Assembly: GCA_947462335.1 (NCBI GenBank) | Contig: OX381721.1 | Coordinates: forward strand, 37,350,488 to 37,414,487 | Direction of reading: 5' to 3' | DNA length: 64,000 nt | Source: Harmothoe impar | Taxonomy: Eukaryota > Annelida > Polychaeta > Phyllodocida > Polynoidae | Shown here: piece after piece, positions 53,232 through 64,000 of the stretch | Position numbering within the stretch: position 1 is the first letter of the stretch | How the letters are laid out: the number at the start of each line of letters is the position of its first letter | The notes under the pieces: model-generated | What the model saw: the letters and a program-made list of their open reading frames with translations, nothing else | What the model was told of the DNA's origin: nothing | The model's database searches: none | Translations under genes and position numbers: made by a program

Positions 53232-55476
53232 TAATAGAGGAGGGTTGGGGGCTCAAAAAAAGATGGGTGGGAATGTGGGGATCTTAGAGTTGGGAGGGGG
53301 GGGGGGGGGGTACAGGGGAATGTGAATGTAGGGGGGTGCGGGGGAGGGTTGGAAGGGGGTACAGGAAGATTGTTGATCATGTGGACGTAGTATTGAGGGT
53401 GTATGGTCTTGAAGGGGGGGGGGGGGGTAAAAGGAGATGGGTGTATGAGGTATGAGAAGGTCTGAAATGCAGGGGTGTCCAAACAGGGGGCCCAGATAGC
53501 CACCCCCCTCGCCCCCGCACCGATTTGAGACATTGTAGGCCAGATTAGCTTTTGCCCTCATGTTTTTTTTAGGAAATTCCTTTATCATAATGAAAACATA
53601 CACACAAATTGGCTTTAAAATGCATCAAATCATGTTACGATTTTCAAGATTTTCCTGGGCGGCCATGCCCTCTAAATTTGTCATCGAATCGCTTTTAATG
53701 ATCAGAATCATGCACACTTCAGAACTTTGTTCGGTTCAGCCATGGGCTCCCCAGAGTCAAGTTGCACCCATGTAGTGGTCTCATTGGGAGAGGGGCTTAA
53801 AGGGAGTCGGGGGAATGTAGCAGTGTACTCTACTGCTGTGACAACACTGGCACATGCGCAGTGTATACGGAACTAGTGCATCCTTGCAGTTGGGGGCTAA
53901 CACCCTCAGATAGCTAGAGAGTGCAATCAAAACATTGTCTCCTTATCAGACTAATCCCCTCCTCTCACACCTAGAACAAAGGGAATGTCCTTAGAGTGGT
54001 TATGGCAAGAGTGCAGTATAGCTTATCAGTCATATCAGTGGCCTTGATCAAGGGTGTAAACAGGGTTGCTGATAAACATTTCGACCATAATGCACTGCTC
54101 TGGGGTAGGGGTACCTAACCACAATGCATTGCTCTTAGTCAAGATGGCGGCCTCCATGGCCTAATGCGCTAGTCCTGTATAAGCCCAGTCCACAGGTGTA
54201 CTTGTTCTGACCTCACCTCTCTTGTAACCAGGCAAGCATCCTGATGCTACAGGTTGTATTCTTATACCTAGCTTATGATATTACTATTCCCACAACGTGT
54301 GGGATACGGAAAAGTACCGCCGGCACCATTCAACCTTACTACGTCAAAATACTCCCTAACATTAACAGATATTGATAGATATTGAGCATAACAGGTCGTC
54401 TTTATTGTTATGTCATATGCTAGGTATGATAAAACAAAAAAGGAACTCGTAAAGACACAACTGGATAATTGATGACTTGTTTGGGTCGCTGCATCGCACG
54501 GTGTGCACTCCTGCTGCGCAGTCGTGTGCACCATGCGATATGGCGACCCAAACTCTTCACTCTTTGCAATGAGAATTGGTATCAGTTATACCTTGAAAGT
54601 CACCTTACTATATGAATGGCGATGCCGTTGAATTTCCGAGGTATCAATCATTAAGCAGAAAGACAGGAAAGCAGTGCAGAGTACACAGCTATATGAGATA
54701 ATGATAACAGGATGGAACTATAGCCCCTTAGCCTAATTGATAAGACCGTTAATCATTGAGTAGAGAGTCAACTCAAGCTGACCCTTCATATAAGCAGAGT
54801 CATAAGCAGTTTTACCAGAGCCACCTGGGAGACACAGTTGACGCATTTACTTCGATGTGTGTATGCTTCAAGAACGGGTTGACTTGAGTGAATTCTAGTC
54901 TCAAATTGAGCCATGAGAAGGTTATGTTTAGGTGAATCACAAGATGGATGCACTGCAGGCAAGGCGTTATACATGGCAGCCATCAGGCTACACCATACGT
55001 CACAGTGTTAGACCACCACATGCAGCTTGTCACGTGACTATCCAGACCGGATATAAGCACATCCTCATTACCCAAGATGCATTGCCATCGGAAGTGCCTC
55101 TTGAGACGCCGATCATGTGTTTTGTGTTAATGTCTGGACCTAGGTTACCATGGAAACATTAACGTATTTATAAACATAGTGTGGGTGTGAGTAATGTATC
55201 TAAAGGATGAAATAGTACCACATAACTGAGTTGTCTACAAAGCCCTATGAAGCAGGATGCGAGGATCTTTTTATCATTTTTTGGGAAGGATATATTTCAT
55301 GGATGTAAATGTGATGGTTTAGAATTAGTTGATTCTAGAACCACCGACAGTAAGACCATGCTAATGGCCATTTCATGTGATATTCCACTGCCAATGATCT
55401 GTCTAAAAGAAATGCATTTTTCGCTAACGGACTAACCTTCAGTAAAGCGGGCACTTTGATTGTATTACAGACATAG

Positions 55477-55733
55477 GGCCCGAAGTCTCCCGAATTTGCC
55501 GCAAAATGCCTGGGCCAAAGTTTACTTGATTTTTTTTCTGGATCAAACTAAAAGTACCTGCAGGTAGGGTAGCCTAAAAAGGTCCCATATCTGATATTAT
55601 ATAGCTCAATCTTCTTTATTAGGGGAGATATGTAGAGAATAAAATTTTTGCTCATCCATCAAGCCTGTGAGCAATAATAGTGGGACCACAAAAAAAGAAA
55701 TCTCGGGCGTTCTCGCGACCTACTTAGGCGCCC
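55477..55733. other. 257-bp insertion present only in unit 1
   Basis: Unit 2 runs straight from ATTACAGACAT to TGCGTATACTAAC (near 60,850) where unit 1 has 257 additional bases between GGGCCCGAAG and AGGCGCCCAAT. Either an insertion in unit 1 or a deletion in unit 2. Confidence 0.6.
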
Positions 55734-55924
55734 AATTGTGTATACTAACTGCATTAGGGCGTAAATGTCTGTCTAAAAGTGCTGCACAGTCAGCCTATAT
55801 CATTCACCTGTTCTAACACCAACGGGTGTCAGTCAAAGTTTCAGTCCAGTCTTTGTACAGGTATGATGGTGTGCCTTTCACAAAGACAAAGACTGGACTA
55901 TATGAAGGTTAGCAAGACTGCATG

Positions 55925-56188
55925 CACTCAAAAAGAAAACTTGTCTCCAGACTCTTCCAAGTGACGGTCATAAAATAAACGAGTCAAAAACTTGTCTAAG
56001 TGACAAGGAAGCGAGTCTTCTAGCTGGAGATATAAGACCCACTTGGCATGTGCCAGGCCAAAACTTGACATTTGCCCGCTCCAGATTCTATTTGTGGGAT
56101 GGTAACCTGATAGGTTAGACAAATTTTGGCTCGTTTATTTTATGATAGTCACTTCGACAAGTCTGGAGACAAGTTTACTTTTTCAGTG
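55925..56188. mobile_element. MITE with CACTCAAAAAG ends, copy 2
   Basis: Same length and ends as 36,865-37,128. In unit 2 only its right end survives (about 60,976-61,031). Confidence 0.8.
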
Positions 56189-56711
56189 TGGTAGACTCGG
56201 CCTGTCTCCTCTTGTAGCATGTTTAAGCAAGCCTTGACAGAAATTTTAAAAAACAAACCATTACAAAGCTTGCTTTTATTAATTGAGGAGAAGTGAGCAG
56301 CACCAAAGCAACGTATACGCCTGTGTAACTCACTCCTGTCGATGTGCGTGAGAGAACCGTGCACGTTCGGGATGGTCATTGATAACAATGGGGGGGGGGT
56401 ATTTTTGAATTCATCAATTATCCTGGATAGAGGATGTACCTCCTTGGAAGTGTCTTGCAAACTCCCCAGCCTAAAGTGATACATAATAAGAAATATAATT
56501 GTGGTTTCACAATTTATTACCAGAGAGTGGGCTGTGCATTATACTTGGGTAATGCCCTGGACTAGTGCCACCATCAAAGGAAATGGATACACTAAGTAAT
56601 GATTGAGGATCGGATTCTGAAACCCTGTAAGACAAGGTGGGAAAAATCTCAACCTCCCTTGAATGAGGAGGGGTATGAAAATGGAAGCATGTTTTTGGTG
56701 GAAAAGCCATA

Positions 56712-56821
56712 TCCCAGTGGGCACAAAACATTGAATCAACATTGACAAATGGTTGACAATGTTGATTCAATGTTAATTCAATGTTGAATCAACATTGAAC
56801 TGAATTTTGTGCCCACTGGGA
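56712..56821. mobile_element. TA-flanked palindromic MITE (CCCAGTGGGC family), copy 2
   Basis: 110 bp, TCCCAGTGGGCACAAAACAT to its inverse, almost a full palindrome, flanked by TA (56,710-56,711 and 56,822-56,823). The matching place in unit 2 (61,763-61,777) reads TA-TTA-TA. Confidence 0.85.
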
Positions 56822-57419
56822 TAGTCGGTCACAAAATGTAAAAGGAGGCAGACGGGGAAACAATTGGAAATCGTAAATCGTAAGTCTTAAGGCTAACACA
56901 GCAGATCTACATGAATGGGGGCAAATCAGTACTCTTAAACACAAAGCCATTGACAACGCAACAAGAACCTGCAGAGTCAGTAGACACCGCCCATTCTGTG
57001 CCTAATCTTAAATCACCACTTCTGGCTTAATCTTATTCCGAAAGTTTGATACACCCCTTCCTTATAGGATTACGGGTGGATGTGTATTTGTCATACATAT
57101 GTGCAAGAAGGGAAATAAAGAAAAGAAGAGCGGGGGTTTGGGGGCAGAGCCCCCCATATCAACATAAGACGCCATCCATATTAAGATTATGGGAAAAGTG
57201 GGCTTTTTGAGATTACAATGTTGAATGGGTGGCGTCAAGTGACTCAACTGGTTCGTCCCCATGCGCATCGACTCCCCCCTCTCCATTGTCAAATAATGGC
57301 AACTCCATGACAATGAAAAACATGGTGAAGAGCAGAGGTATAAAGATGTAAATGATACTGGTTGATGTGCCTCATGTAGTGGTAATTAAAGACACCAAGA
57401 GAAGTAAGGTTTGTTTTAC

Positions 57420-57830
57420 ACTTTAAGGACGGCAAAGTCCTTTAACCCGTTAAGAATGGATGTCGCTAAAAGATGAATTTGTTGCTATGGATGCATTACC
57501 CTTTAATGACAAATGTCACTAAAATATGACATTTAGCGTCATGTTGCACCAATGCGGTTCCGGCGAGTAACTCGTCAGTGCTACATTGGTGCATCATGCT
57601 GGCCCTTCAGGGTGTCTCAACCCCATAGGGTCGGCATGATGCTTGAATGCAGCCCGGCGAGTTACTGGCCAGGGCTACATTTATGCATCATGCCGACCTT
57701 ACAAGGCTTATATATTCTCAAATGGTCCACATGATGCACAAATGCAGCACTGGTAAGTTCTCTCAGGGGCTGCATTGGTGCATCGTGCTGACAAATGCTT
57801 TTATATAGTGATATCCTTAAAGTGTTATGA
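57420..57830. repeat. Dispersed GATGCA repeat, copy 12
   Basis: CACTTTAAGGACGGC start; two units with GGCGAGTAACTCGTCAGTGC and CGGCGAGTTACTGGCCAGGGC. Shared with unit 2. Confidence 0.8.
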
Positions 57831-58478
57831 TTCTGCACTTAGTGCATGACAATTAGTGTTGTAAGAGACTGGTTGTGTCCACTGTAAAATAAACTGAGGG
57901 AAGACATCTAGAAGTGATTTAATTAGCTGTGTAAAGTAACAATGTTACTGACTGTATCGTACATGTTGTATCATGGTCATGCATACTCATTATATCACTT
58001 GTTCTGAATGGTTTTATCTGTTTCCTGCCATGCACAAAACATTTTTCTTGAGGTAGAATATTGAACATATTAATACAAGATTTGTGTCATAAGTCATACA
58101 CTTGTGATAATAGAATATAGAATGAAACTACAGCGTTTTAACTGGACAGGTCTTACATGAATCAATATCGGCCATTACATGTGAGTATGATGAATCCTTG
58201 TGTGATGACTGTTTTTAATATAAGATTGAAAGAAAGTGAGAATCTAAATGAAATACAGAGACAAAAAACAAAAATGGGTGAAACAGATTGGACCTGGGGG
58301 GGGATCAAATATGTTTCGACACGCTCACCCGAAATTCCACCTACCCCCCCCCCTGTTGTTAATAAATGACCACTACCTAAGAGAAGGTGGGGTGGGGTGT
58401 GATTGAGGAGGTAGGGGTGAGTAGGGATATGTCAATGTGATGGGGGTGGGAGGGAAAAGGGGGGGGGGGATGGGGATC

Positions 58479-58590
58479 TTCCCAGTGGGCACAGGGCATT
58501 GAATAAACATTGGCAACTGGCTATTGGTGATGCTTCAATGTTGATTTGATACAGATTCAACATTGGACTGAACTTTGTGCCTACCGGGCT
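58479..58590. mobile_element. CCCAGTGGGC-family MITE in duplication unit 2
   Basis: Counterpart of 53,122-53,231. Confidence 0.65.
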
Positions 58591-60975
58591 AATAGAGGAG
58601 TGTTGGGCGCTCAAAGAATGATGGGTGGGAATGTGGGGACCTTATGGGGGGGGGGGGGGATAAAGGGAGCGGTGAATGTAAGGGGGGGTGGTAGGGGGTA
58701 CAGGAAAGTTGGTGAGCATGTGGACGTAGTATTGAGGGGTTATGGTCTTGAGAGAGGGGGGAGTAAAAGGAGATGGATGTATGAGGTATGAGAAGGTCTG
58801 AAATGCAGGGGTGTCCGAACAGGGGGCCCAGATGGCCATGCCCCCCCTCCCCCACCAATTCGAGACATCGTAGGCCAGATTAGCTTTTGCCCTCATGTTT
58901 TTTTAGGAAATTCCTTTATCATAATGAAAACATACACACAAATTGGCTTTAAAATGCATCAAATCATGTTGCGATTTTCAAGATTTTCCTGGGCGGCCAT
59001 GCCCTCTAAATTTGTCATCGAATCGCTTTTAACTATCAGAATCATGCACACTTCAGAACTTTGTTCGGTTCAGCCATGGGCTCCCCAGAGCCAAGTTGCA
59101 CCCATGTAGTGGTCTCATTTGGAGAGGGGCTTAAAGGGAGTCGGGGGAAAGTAGCAATGCTAAGGGTATCCCTCACTGCGGTGTACTCTACTGCTGTGAC
59201 AACATTGGCGCATGCGCAGTGTATATGGAACTAGTGCATTCTTGCAGTTGGGGGCTAACACCCTCAGATGGCTAGAGAGTGCAATCAAGACATTGTCTCC
59301 TTATCAGACTAATCCCCTCCTCTCACACCTAGAACAAAGGGAATGTACTTAGGGTGGTTATGGGAAGAGTGCAGTATAGCTTATCAGTCATATCAGTGGC
59401 CTTGATCAAGGGTGTAAACAGGGTTGCTGATAAGCATTTCACCTGCTCTGGGGTAGGGGTACCTAGCTACAATGCATTGCTCTTAGTCAAGATGGCGGCC
59501 TCCATGGCCTAATACGCTAGTCCCGTATGAGCCCAGTCCCAGGTGTACTTGTTCCGACCTCACCTCTCTTGTAACCAAGCACCCTGATGGTGCAGGTTGT
59601 ATTCTCATACCTAGGATATGATATTACTATCCCCACAACGTGTGGGATACGGAAAAGTACTGCCGGCACCATTCAACCTTACTACGTCAAAATACTCCCT
59701 AACATTAACAGATATTGATAGATATTGAGCAATACAGGTCGTCTTTATTGTAATGTCATATGCTAGGTATGATAAAACAAAAAAAGAACTCGTAAAGACA
59801 CAACTGGATGTATGATGACTTGTTTGGGTCGCTGGATTGACGGTGTGCACTCGTGCTGCGCAGTCGTGCGCACCATGCGATATGGCGACCCAAACTCGTC
59901 GTCGCACATCCAGTTGTATCTTTACTCATTCATTTTTATGTTATTATCCATCACTCTTTGCAATGAGAATTGGTATCAGTTATACCTTGAAAATCACCTT
60001 ACTATATGAATGGCGATGCCGTTGAATTTCCGAGGTATCAATCATCAAGCAGAAAGACAGGAAAGCAGTGCAGAGTACACAGCTATATGAGATAATGATA
60101 ACAGGATGGAACTATAGCCCCTTAGTCTAATTGATAATACCGTTGGTTATTGAGCAGAGAGTCAACTCAAGCTGACCCTTCATATAAGCAGAGTCATTGG
60201 CAGTTTTACCAGAGCCACCTGGGAGACACAGTTGACGCATTTACTTCGATGTGTGTATGCTTCAAGAACGGGATGACTTGTGTGAATTCTAGGCTCAAAT
60301 TGAGCCATGAGACGGTTATATTTAGGTGAATCACAAGATGGATGTACAGCAGGCAAGGCGTTATACATGGCAGCCATCAGGCTACACCATACATCACAGT
60401 ATTAGACCACCACATGCAGCTTGTCACGTGACTATCCAGACCGGATATAAGCACATCCTCATTACCCAAGATGCATTGCCATCGGAAGTGCCTCTTGAGA
60501 CGCCGATCATGTGTTTTGTGTTAATGTCTGGACCTAGGTTACCATGGAAACATTAACGTATTTATAAACATAGTGTGGGTGTGAGTAATGTATGTAAAGG
60601 ATGAAATAGTACCACATAACTAAGTTGTCTACAAAGCCCTATGAAGCAGGATGCGAGGATCTTTTTTTCATTTTTTGGGAAGGATATATTTCATAGATGT
60701 AAATGTGATGGTTTAGAATTAGTTTATTCTAGAACCACCGACAGTAAGACCATGCTTATGGCCGTTTCATGTGATATTCCACTGCCAATCAACTGTCCAA
60801 AAAAAGGAATGCATTTTCGCTAACAGGCTAACCTTAATGTATTACAGACATTGCGTATACTAACTGCATCAGGGCGTAAATGTCTGTCTGCACAGTCAGA
60901 GTATCATTCATCAATTCTAATAAAATGAGAACCCACATCAAGCGGTTCCAGTCAAAGTTATAGTTTTGACTCGTT

Positions 60976-61031
60976 TATTTTATGATAGTCACTTCGACGA
61001 GTCTGGAGATAAGTTTAATTTTTCAGTGTAG
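60976..61031. mobile_element. Truncated MITE with CACTCAAAAAG-type end
   Basis: Only the right part remains: TATTTTATGATAGTCACTTC to TTTTTCAGTG-TA. The left ~200 bp present in unit 1 have been lost. Confidence 0.6.
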
Positions 61032-61831
61032 TAGACTTTGCCTGTCTCCGCTTGTAGCATGTTAGAGCAAGCCTTGACAGAAATTAATAAAAAAAACTAT
61101 TACAAAGCTTGGTTTTATCAATTGATGAAAAGTGAGCAGCACCAAAGCAAGGTAAACGCCTGTGTAACTCACTCGTGTCGATGTGCGTGAGAGAAAACGT
61201 GCACTCAGGGGGTGGTCATTGATAACAATGGGGGGCGGGGGGCGGGGGGTATTTTTGAATTCATCAATGGATAGAGCATCTACCTCCTTAGAAATGTGTC
61301 TTGCAAACTCCCCAGCCTAAAGTGAGACATAATCAGAAATATTATTGTAGTTTCACAAGTTAACACCATAGAGTGGGATGTGCATAAGGATTTCAGGCCT
61401 TTTACACTCGGGTAATGCCCTGGACTAGTGCCACCATAAAAGGAATCGGATACACGGCAGAATTCCGAGGTGATTTTGTAGGGACAAAATCGGGACCAAA
61501 ATCGTGTAGTCTGGCATGGTGCTGCAACTAGAAAATATGGCAAAATCGTACAATTTTAAAGATTGCAAGGTTTTGGCATGCACGACTCTTGAAAATCAGG
61601 TCGCAATTTTCAGTTTTTGCGACTGGTCTGACTGGGTCTTAGATCAAGATTTAGGATCAGAGTCTGTAACCCCGTAAGACGACGTGTGAAAAATCTCAAC
61701 CTCCCTTGAATGAGGAGGGGTATGAAGGAGAAAAGAATGTAACCATGTTTTTAGTGGAAAAGTTATATTATAGTCGGTCACAAAATATAAAAGGAGGCAA
61801 ACAGGGAAGCAATTGAAAATCGTAAATCGTA

Positions 61832-61944
61832 CCGTGAAACTCCGCTTATAAGCCGAAAGTGAGTTTAGGGACCAAACTTCGGTTCAGCTCATAGGAAATA
61901 AAAACACCCAAAAAAATTCGGCTTATAGGCTGGGTTTTACCGTA
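61832..61944. mobile_element. MITE with CCGTGAAACTCC / GGTTTTACCG ends
   Basis: About 113 bp with inverted GCTTATAAGCCGAA blocks. Related to the CCRTAAAACC MITEs at 45,234 and 47,857. No counterpart was seen in unit 1 near 56,880. Confidence 0.5.
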
Positions 61945-62162
61945 AGTATTAAAAGTCTAAAGGCTTACACAGTACAGGAATGGGGGGCAAATCAGTATCT
62001 TGAATCCAAAGCCATCAACTCCTCCCTCTCCATTGTCAAATAATGGCAACTCCATGACAATGAAAAACATGGTAAAGAGCAGAGATATGAAGATGTAAAT
62101 GATACTGGTTGATGTGCCTCATGTAGTGGTAATTAAAGACGCCAAGAGAAGTAAGGTTTGTT

Positions 62163-62565
62163 TTACACTTTAAGGACGGCAAAGTCCTTTAACTCGTTAA
62201 GGATGGATGTCGCTAAAAGATGAATTTGTCGCTATTGATGCATTAAGGGTTAACCCTTTAATGACAAATGTCACTAAAATATGACATTAAGCGTCATGTT
62301 GCACCAATGCGGCGCCGGCGAGTCACTCGTCAGCTGGCCCTTCGGGGTGTCTCAACCCCATAGGGTCGGCATGATGCTTGAATGCAGCCATCGTGAGTTA
62401 CTGGCCGGAGCTGCATTCATGCATCATGCTCACCCTACAGGGCTTATATATTCTCAAAGGGTCCACATGATGCACAAATGCAGCACTGGCAAGTTCTCGC
62501 AGGGGCTGCATTGGTGCATCATGCTGACAAATACTTTTATTTAGTGATATCCTTAAAGGGTTAAG
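62163..62565. repeat. Dispersed GATGCA repeat, copy 13
   Basis: Counterpart of 57,420-57,830 in unit 2, with a small deletion in the first palindromic core. Confidence 0.8.
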
Positions 62566-63053
62566 ATTCTGCACTTAGTGCATGACAATTAGTGTTGTAA
62601 GAGACTGGTTGTGTTCACTGTGAAATAAACTGAGGGAAGACATCAAGAAGTGATTTAATTAGCTGTGTAAAGTAACAATGTTGCTGACTGTATCGTACAT
62701 GTTTTATCATGGTCATGCATACTCATCATATTACTTGTTCTGAATGGTTTGATCTGTTTCCTGCCATGTACAAAACATTTTTCTTGAGATAGAATATTGA
62801 GCATATTGATACAAAATTTGTGTCATAAGTCATACGCTTGATAAGAGAATATTTCCCTTGAAGATAAATAGGCTTTAATATCAAGTTTGAATGAAATTAC
62901 AGCGTTTTAATTGGACAAGTCTTACACAAATGAATATCGGCCATTACTGTGATGACTGTTTTCAATATCAGATTGAAAGAAAGTGAGAATCTAAATGAAA
63001 TACACAGACAAAAAACTAAAATAGGAGAAACTCAACATAACAGATTGGACCTG

Positions 63054-64000
63054 CACCATTACCCCATGCATATTCATGTCCTTTTTCCCATGTGGCAGCT
63101 GAGATAAATATGTCGGTGCGGGGGGTCGCACTATTACCTGCCTCGCTAGATTTCCCAATTTCCGATTGAACGAGGTTGTGCACTGTAGCGTTCCCCTTAA
63201 GTAAACACTGTGTTTTTTCATCCGCTCTCCTCTGTGTTGATTGACAGCTGAGAAGGAGAGGGACAAGAGGCCTGGGTGGATCGATCAACATAACCGCCGT
63301 GTCGGCTACATCAAAAGACAGAATAAAATGAAAGGTTCACGCTGTAAAGGAGTGAGCGTCGAGAGGGCTAGTGGAAAGGACCTGGATTTTATATCATGTA
63401 TAGGAGGGGTTTGTTATTGGGGCCTTAACTCTTTAGCCAACCCAAATGCTGTATTCATGCTTCATGAAAACCACATACTCGCAAAAATGGGTCATGATGC
63501 AAGTACAATGTGCTGACCAGATACTCCATTTTTTGGCGCATCATGCTGAGAAAAGAGCATGCATAGTGAGGCATTACATCATGCAATAACCCTTAAGGTG
63601 GGTCAGTCCCTTGGTGTAAAAGTAGCTAGATTTTCATCAGGTGTTCGCCATAAAACCATAAAGCATACACTTTCCAACGAGGCTGAGAAAATTGGAGGGT
63701 CCCGAGCTGTTTTCTGAGATATGAAAGCCTTAAGTCAGTGTTTCATATAATAGGAGTGTATACTGTTTTGCCACATATGTATTATTGAAAAGTAGCCAAA
63801 TATCTATATAACTCTCTCAGGATATAGGTCTCAATGCTCTATCTGTAGAGAATCCCTTTTCAACATATAGTCCCGGGCATATTTCTGAAGTTTTTGTCAC
63901 TTACATGTTTGTTTCCATGTTCCCCACCCCTTCTGTCGTGGTGCTGCTTGTATCACGTGCACCCCTCTAGTTAAATAGTCTTAGATAATAACACTGCGTT
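63054..64000. other. Unassigned sequence with partial dispersed repeat
   Basis: Fragments of the GATGCA repeat lie near 63,425-63,600 (CTTCATGAAAACC, GGGTCATGATGCAAG, GGCGCATCATGC). The rest shows no gene or repeat that I recognise. Confidence 0.4.

Larger units (their letters stand above)
52938..58298. repeat. Tandem segmental duplication, unit 1
   Basis: About 5.36 kb that is repeated directly after itself at 58,299-63,053. Matching starts at ATCAAATATTTTTCGACCCG / ATCAAATATGTTTCGACACG and ends at CAGATTGGACCTG. Identity is high (above 90% in many stretches by eye). It contains a G-rich region (53,290-53,430), YY1-like AAGATGGCGGCC (54,141), MITEs and a dispersed repeat. No gene recognised. 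Confidence 0.9.
58299..63053. repeat. Tandem segmental duplication, unit 2
   Basis: About 4.75 kb matching unit 1 in the same order and orientation; shorter because of several deletions and missing MITEs. The right edge is CAGATTGGACCTG, followed by unique CACCATTACC. Confidence 0.9.

Noticed and set aside
52852..53603. Pro/His-rich minus-strand frames of 100-134 codons
   Set aside because: They read through G-rich low-complexity DNA, and their unit 2 counterparts are disrupted.

Overview
The window looks like non-coding, transposon-dense DNA from a metazoan nuclear genome. No bacterial operon, rRNA gene or convincing multi-exon host gene was found. The long protein-coding frames all belong to retrotransposons: a CR1/L2-type LINE and a Ngaro-like tyrosine-recombinase element. 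Large inverted-repeat DNA elements, many TA-flanked MITEs, satellites and a palindromic dispersed repeat surround them. This mix suits a marine invertebrate, possibly a lancelet or mollusc, but the species is inference only.

Layout. (1) Positions ~490-10,980 are the end of one copy of a large terminal-inverted-repeat (TIR) DNA element, cut off by the window's left side; the far-left 490 bases are unassigned. Its TIR is split by a complete-looking 6.7 kb LINE on the minus strand (3,971-10,668). The LINE has three frames: a coiled-coil/RNA-binding ORF that also carries a NADAR (YbiA-like) domain, an SGNH-hydrolase ORF, and an endonuclease-reverse transcriptase ORF. (2) 12,372-17,715 is a 5.3 kb Ngaro-like retrotransposon with gag, RT/RNase H and tyrosine-recombinase frames and split direct repeats. 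A dead 5'-truncated LINE copy follows. (3) 18.6-26.5 kb holds MITEs, a 146-bp satellite with X-box-like palindromes, palindromic repeats, and one promoter-like stretch with a possible first exon (24,411). (4) 26,490-36,057 is a complete second copy of the large TIR element, in the opposite orientation to the first. It has ~710-bp near-identical TIRs, a 5'-AG terminus and a 6-bp target duplication (CGCCTC), which suggests a non-autonomous Polinton/Maverick relative. It encodes no recognisable protein. (5) 36-52 kb is host-type intergenic DNA with many MITEs, a 21-bp minisatellite and two non-repetitive stretches that could be regulatory. (6) 52.9-63.05 kb is a ~5 kb tandem segmental duplication whose two units differ by MITE presence and indels.

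How the parts relate. The LINE landed inside the TIR of the first large element, so it is younger than that element. A GGCC-ended MITE is present in the second large element but absent from the first, which preserves the empty site. A Tc1-like MITE is present in one unit of the tandem duplication; the other unit has either the empty site or an excision scar. The most unusual candidates are the NADAR domain in a LINE ORF1, and the large TIR element's combination of E2F/E-box/CCAAT-like motifs in the TIRs with histone-3'-end-like stem-loops downstream on the same strand.
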